From Picochlorum sp. 'celeri' (taxonomy: Eukaryota; Chlorophyta; Trebouxiophyceae), in NCBI GenBank assembly GCA_010909725.1, contig JAACMV010000022.1, positions 310,001-374,000 of the forward strand: DNA of 64,000 bases, read 5' to 3'. Below, piece by piece: positions 61,313 through 64,000 of the stretch. Position 1 is the stretch's first letter; the number at the start of each line of letters is the position of its first letter. The notes beneath the pieces are model-generated. The model was given only the letters and a program-made list of their open reading frames with translations. It had not been told where the DNA came from and did not search any database. The translations under genes were made by a program, and so were the position numbers.

Positions 61313-62467
61313 ATGGAAAAGAAAGAGGGTTTATTGAGCTCGGCTTACAACGCGGCTTTTCGGCAGGTTTTGGGGGTTGTTGAGAGAGATGTTGTTCCTG
61401 ATTTCATGATAAGGAGAGGAATTCGGTATTTATTGAGTAAAAGGGCGGCAACGGTACGCTATCGGTGTCTCTAGGGTGGCCACCTCAGGGAGTAATAATA
61501 AGCAAGTGTTCTGTTGCAGAGCTCTCCCAAAGATGGAACTGAATTCTACGAGAAATTGCAAGAATTTGTCGAAGAGTTGAAGGAAATGCCTGTAGCAGTG
61601 CAAACAGACGCGGCGAATGAGCAACATTATGAGGTTCCAACAGAGTATTTTACAGATGTGTTGGGGAAATATCGCAAGTATTCTTGTTGTCTGTATACCA
61701 GAAAAGGGATGAGCCTAGAAGATGCCGAGGTTGAAATGCTTCAAGTGTGCTGTGAGAGGGCAAATCTATGTGATGGGCAGTCTATTCTAGAACTCGGCTG
61801 TGGATGGGGCTCTTTGTCATTGTTCATGGCAGAGAAATATCCAAAGTCCAGCATCACAGCCGTGAGCAATTCGAAGACACAGAAGAAATACATTGATGAA
61901 ATGGCCGAAAAGAAGAAATTGAAGAATTTAACCGTGATAACGGCTGATGTTGTGCATTTCTCGCCCCCAAGAGGCTCCAATTATGACAGAGTGGTATCCG
62001 TTGAGATGTTTGAGCATATGAAGAACTACAAAGAGCTTTTGCGGCGAATCTCTACCTGGTTGAAGCCGGGAGGGTTCTTGTTTGTGCATATTTTTGTGCA
62101 TAGACTTGGCTTGCCCTATCATTATGTGGTTGAATCTGAAGAGGACTGGATGACAAAATACTTTTTTGCAGGAGGCACAATGCCTTCTTCTGACTTGTTG
62201 CTGCATTTTCAGGACGATCTGAGTATCGAAAAACAATGGTACATAAATGGAAACCATTATAGTAAAACTTTAGAGGATTGGCTTGTGCGCCATGATACGA
62301 GCAAGAGCAAGATCCTGCCCTTGTTTGAGAAGACATACGGAAAAGGACAGGAAGTGAAATGGTTTGTGTATTGGCGACTGTTCTATTTAGCCTGTAGCGA
62401 ACTTTTTGCGTACGATCGTGGAGAAAGATGGGGAGTCGGTCATTATTTGTTCAAGAGGAGAGACTAA
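61313..62467 (+). CDS. SAM-dependent methyltransferase, CNMT / cyclopropane-fatty-acid-synthase type
   Basis: Exons 61313..61453 and 61520..62467 give 362 residues (intron GTACGC...TTGCAG). The N-terminal part QHYEVPTEYFTDVLGKYRKYSCCLY and the SAM motif ILELGCGWGSLSLFMAEKYP match plant coclaurine N-methyltransferase-like and CFA synthase-like proteins; SVEMFEHMKNY is the post-I region, followed by GGFLFVHIF. Plants and algae have several uncharacterised members of this subgroup. The acceptor, an amine or lipid, cannot be decided. Its stop is 4 nt from that of the convergent gene. Confidence 0.82.
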
Positions 62468-62471
62468 GAAA

Positions 62472-64000
62472 TTACAATATTTCGCAAATTTTTAGACTAT
62501 CCTTGAGATGTTGCAAGGAGAATGAGATTCTCCTAAAAGTATCAATCTGTGCATTTGCGAGATTTTGAAGACACGCAGATCCATCAAAATGATTCATTTT
62601 GTCTATTCCTATGATATATGTGAATGATTCTAATGTGTCTTGGTATTCTTCCGTGATATACTTATGTACGTCCAATTCCACTATTGCAGTTACCGTGTCG
62701 AGCAATGTGTCTGTTCCGTTCAAAACAACTGCAACGCATTTCTTCAAGTCACCTCTCATGAAACCCAACGTAGACCATGGTCCATCAGCATTTGAATTTT
62801 TGAACAGATGATGCAGTGTGTAGGCAAGCCAAACATATTCCTCTGACACTAGCCTTGAAAGCAAAGCCACCCCTGCATTCCCAGGAAAGCACGAAGAAAC
62901 AGCACCAGAATCAGATCTCACGCCGTTGAGTAAAGAAATACAGTGCTCTATGGACTTTGATGCAATATTTTCCAGTTGTCCGAGAACATTGGACATCAGG
63001 ACGTTTCCTTGATGAGTTCCCTCTGCCATTGTTTGGTGTACCTGATACATGAGCAAGATGATTGCCGTTGAAACAAACTCTGGAACTTTTGGCATCGATG
63101 TTTCGATTTCAACCCGATGTGCAATTCCAGTCATCATATTTAAAGGCCAAAGGGCATCGCTGTCAAGCGAGTCTGCATTCAGGCCCAGACCCTCAAATGC
63201 CTGCCTCAGCCAAATGTACACCTCATTTTGGCTCTCGGAATTTGGCTGCCTCTCACAGGCGTGACTAAGAATACGCGGAAATTTCGCACGCTGAATGATT
63301 TGATTGCTCACAGTTTTCTCCCAAGATGCGCGAGAGTCGGACACGCCTGTTGCATTGGACTGATATGACCACCATGCTCCACTGCGCCCACCAACCGGGA
63401 TGTTATCCACACCATTGTTCCACCAAGAGATGATTGAACACGCTGGCCCAAGGGCACAGGGAGGATACCAAATTGGTCTCACAGTAAAGTCGTGATTGTG
63501 AACTAAATCTTCCGATTCAGGGAGGCCATTTTCGGCATGGATCTTTTCTGGACTTTCCCTGGACAAGCATGAGAGGCGGCACTGCATTATGGTGGTCTCG
63601 CTCTTGTACAGGTGATAGGTCGCTGATTTATCCAAACGATTGATAAAATCAACAAACTCGGGAACTTTAGATAATGTTGCCTGTTCATACGCTGAATATA
63701 AAGCTTCCCTAGCTTCCATCTCCTGAACAGTGTGCAAATTCTCAATGCCATCAAACCATTTGCGGTATCCACTTTCGTCAGGACAGGATGCCATGACTAT
63801 GGGGATCATCCAATGACCAGTCATACTATCATGTAACACTCCTTTGATATCAAGCGTGGCAAATTGCTCTGATGAGAGGGATGCAGCTCCTAATAAACCA
63901 TACAATGCTGATGCAGCCAACCGAAGTGGAGCAGATACCTTTCTCTCCACTTGTGCACATTCGATACAAAGCAAGGCCAAAACAAGCAAATGCCATGGAT
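62472..64000 (-). CDS. NAA25: NatB auxiliary subunit NAA25 (MDM20), C-terminal part, truncated by window end
   Basis: The frame runs open to the right edge of the window, so the N terminus lies outside. The stretch LALLCIECAQ, ALYGLLGAASLSSEQF, and LDIKGVLHDSMTGHWMIPIV matches the helical-repeat region of NAA25, where LDIK-x-DS/DT-x-H-x-P is conserved. About 450 further residues are helical with no other motif. NAA25 holds the catalytic NAA20 on the ribosome to acetylate Met-Asp/Glu/Asn N termini. The call depends mostly on that one conserved stretch. Confidence 0.55.
   Translation of the reverse strand, partial: PWHLLVLALLCIECAQVERKVSAPLRLAASALYGLLGAASLSSEQFATLDIKGVLHDSMTGHWMIPIVMASCPDESGYRKWFDGIENLHTVQEMEAREALYSAYEQATLSKVPEFVDFINRLDKSATYHLYKSETTIMQCRLSCLSRESPEKIHAENGLPESEDLVHNHDFTVRPIWYPPCALGPACSIISWWNNGVDNIPVGGRSGAWWSYQSNATGVSDSRASWEKTVSNQIIQRAKFPRILSHACERQPNSESQNEVYIWLRQAFEGLGLNADSLDSDALWPLNMMTGIAHRVEIETSMPKVPEFVSTAIILLMYQVHQTMAEGTHQGNVLMSNVLGQLENIASKSIEHCISLLNGVRSDSGAVSSCFPGNAGVALLSRLVSEEYVWLAYTLHHLFKNSNADGPWSTLGFMRGDLKKCVAVVLNGTDTLLDTVTAIVELDVHKYITEEYQDTLESFTYIIGIDKMNHFDGSACLQNLANAQIDTFRRISFSLQHLKDSLKICEIL

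Noticed and set aside
1..64000. Bacterial operon, phage, CRISPR or defence system
   Set aside because: Spliced genes, eukaryotic complexes and organelle-targeting peptides throughout show nuclear DNA; no repeat-spacer array or phage module exists.

Overview
The window is nuclear DNA of a compact, unicellular photosynthetic eukaryote, most likely a green-lineage alga. I see about 45 protein genes in 64 kb, close to one per 1.4 kb, with no tRNA, rRNA or CRISPR. Evidence for a nuclear genome: signal-anchor proteins, short GT-AG introns (about 57-137 nt), and eukaryote-only factors (MTR4, FIP1, EAF6, RMD5, UTP23, NatB). Evidence for a plastid of green type: a nuclear sigma factor, plant-like nuclear acetolactate synthase, an STN7/STN8-class thylakoid kinase, organellar RadA/Sms, uroporphyrinogen-III synthase, and several proteins with transit-like N termini. 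I cannot name the species.

Layout. 0-7 kb: M14 carboxypeptidase, UTP23, a GT14-like glycosyltransferase, an N6AMT1/HEMK2 methyltransferase and a plastid sigma factor. 7-15 kb: acetolactate synthase, a UBE2W-like E2, a ZNF511-like zinc finger, a probably lumenal MsrA, cytochrome b5 reductase, a DUF1664-like protein and a small membrane protein. 15-18.6 kb: a gene-poor island with the C-terminal piece of a non-LTR reverse transcriptase, AT microsatellites, hairpins and two orphan ORFs. 18.6-31.7 kb: MTR4, a PDZ protein, a four-exon 85-residue gene, a GNAT acetyltransferase, RMD5, a hotdog thioesterase, a Cys-rich small protein, a DUF3598-like protein, MBF1, a UBL-WLM metalloprotease and a probable thylakoid membrane protein. 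31.7-47 kb: STN8-like kinase, degenerate secreted SNase-like protein, Vps62-like multipass protein, FIP1, a sulfotransferase-like protein with hexapeptide repeats, a prokaryote-type P-loop GTPase (cyclic-2,3-DPG-synthetase-like), an amino-acid permease and a Cys-rich secreted glycoprotein. 47-64 kb: uroporphyrinogen-III synthase, GT49 glycosyltransferase, helicase-associated-repeat protein, cyclin-like protein, EAF6, an orphan small protein, a WD40-RRM protein, RadA, D-amino-acid oxidase, a CNMT/CFA-type methyltransferase and the C-terminal part of NAA25.

Genes are packed tightly. Several convergent pairs end within 4-21 nt of each other, and RadA and the oxidase overlap in their stop codons. 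Two same-strand pairs are separated by only 10 and 17 nt, which suggests shared transcripts. Introns cluster at the 5' ends of genes. Their donors read GT[A/G]CGT far more often than GTAAGT, and ATGCAG is the commonest acceptor. Spliced models were assembled by eye from reading-frame continuity, so exon borders are predictions. Several intergenic stretches carry long perfect palindromes.
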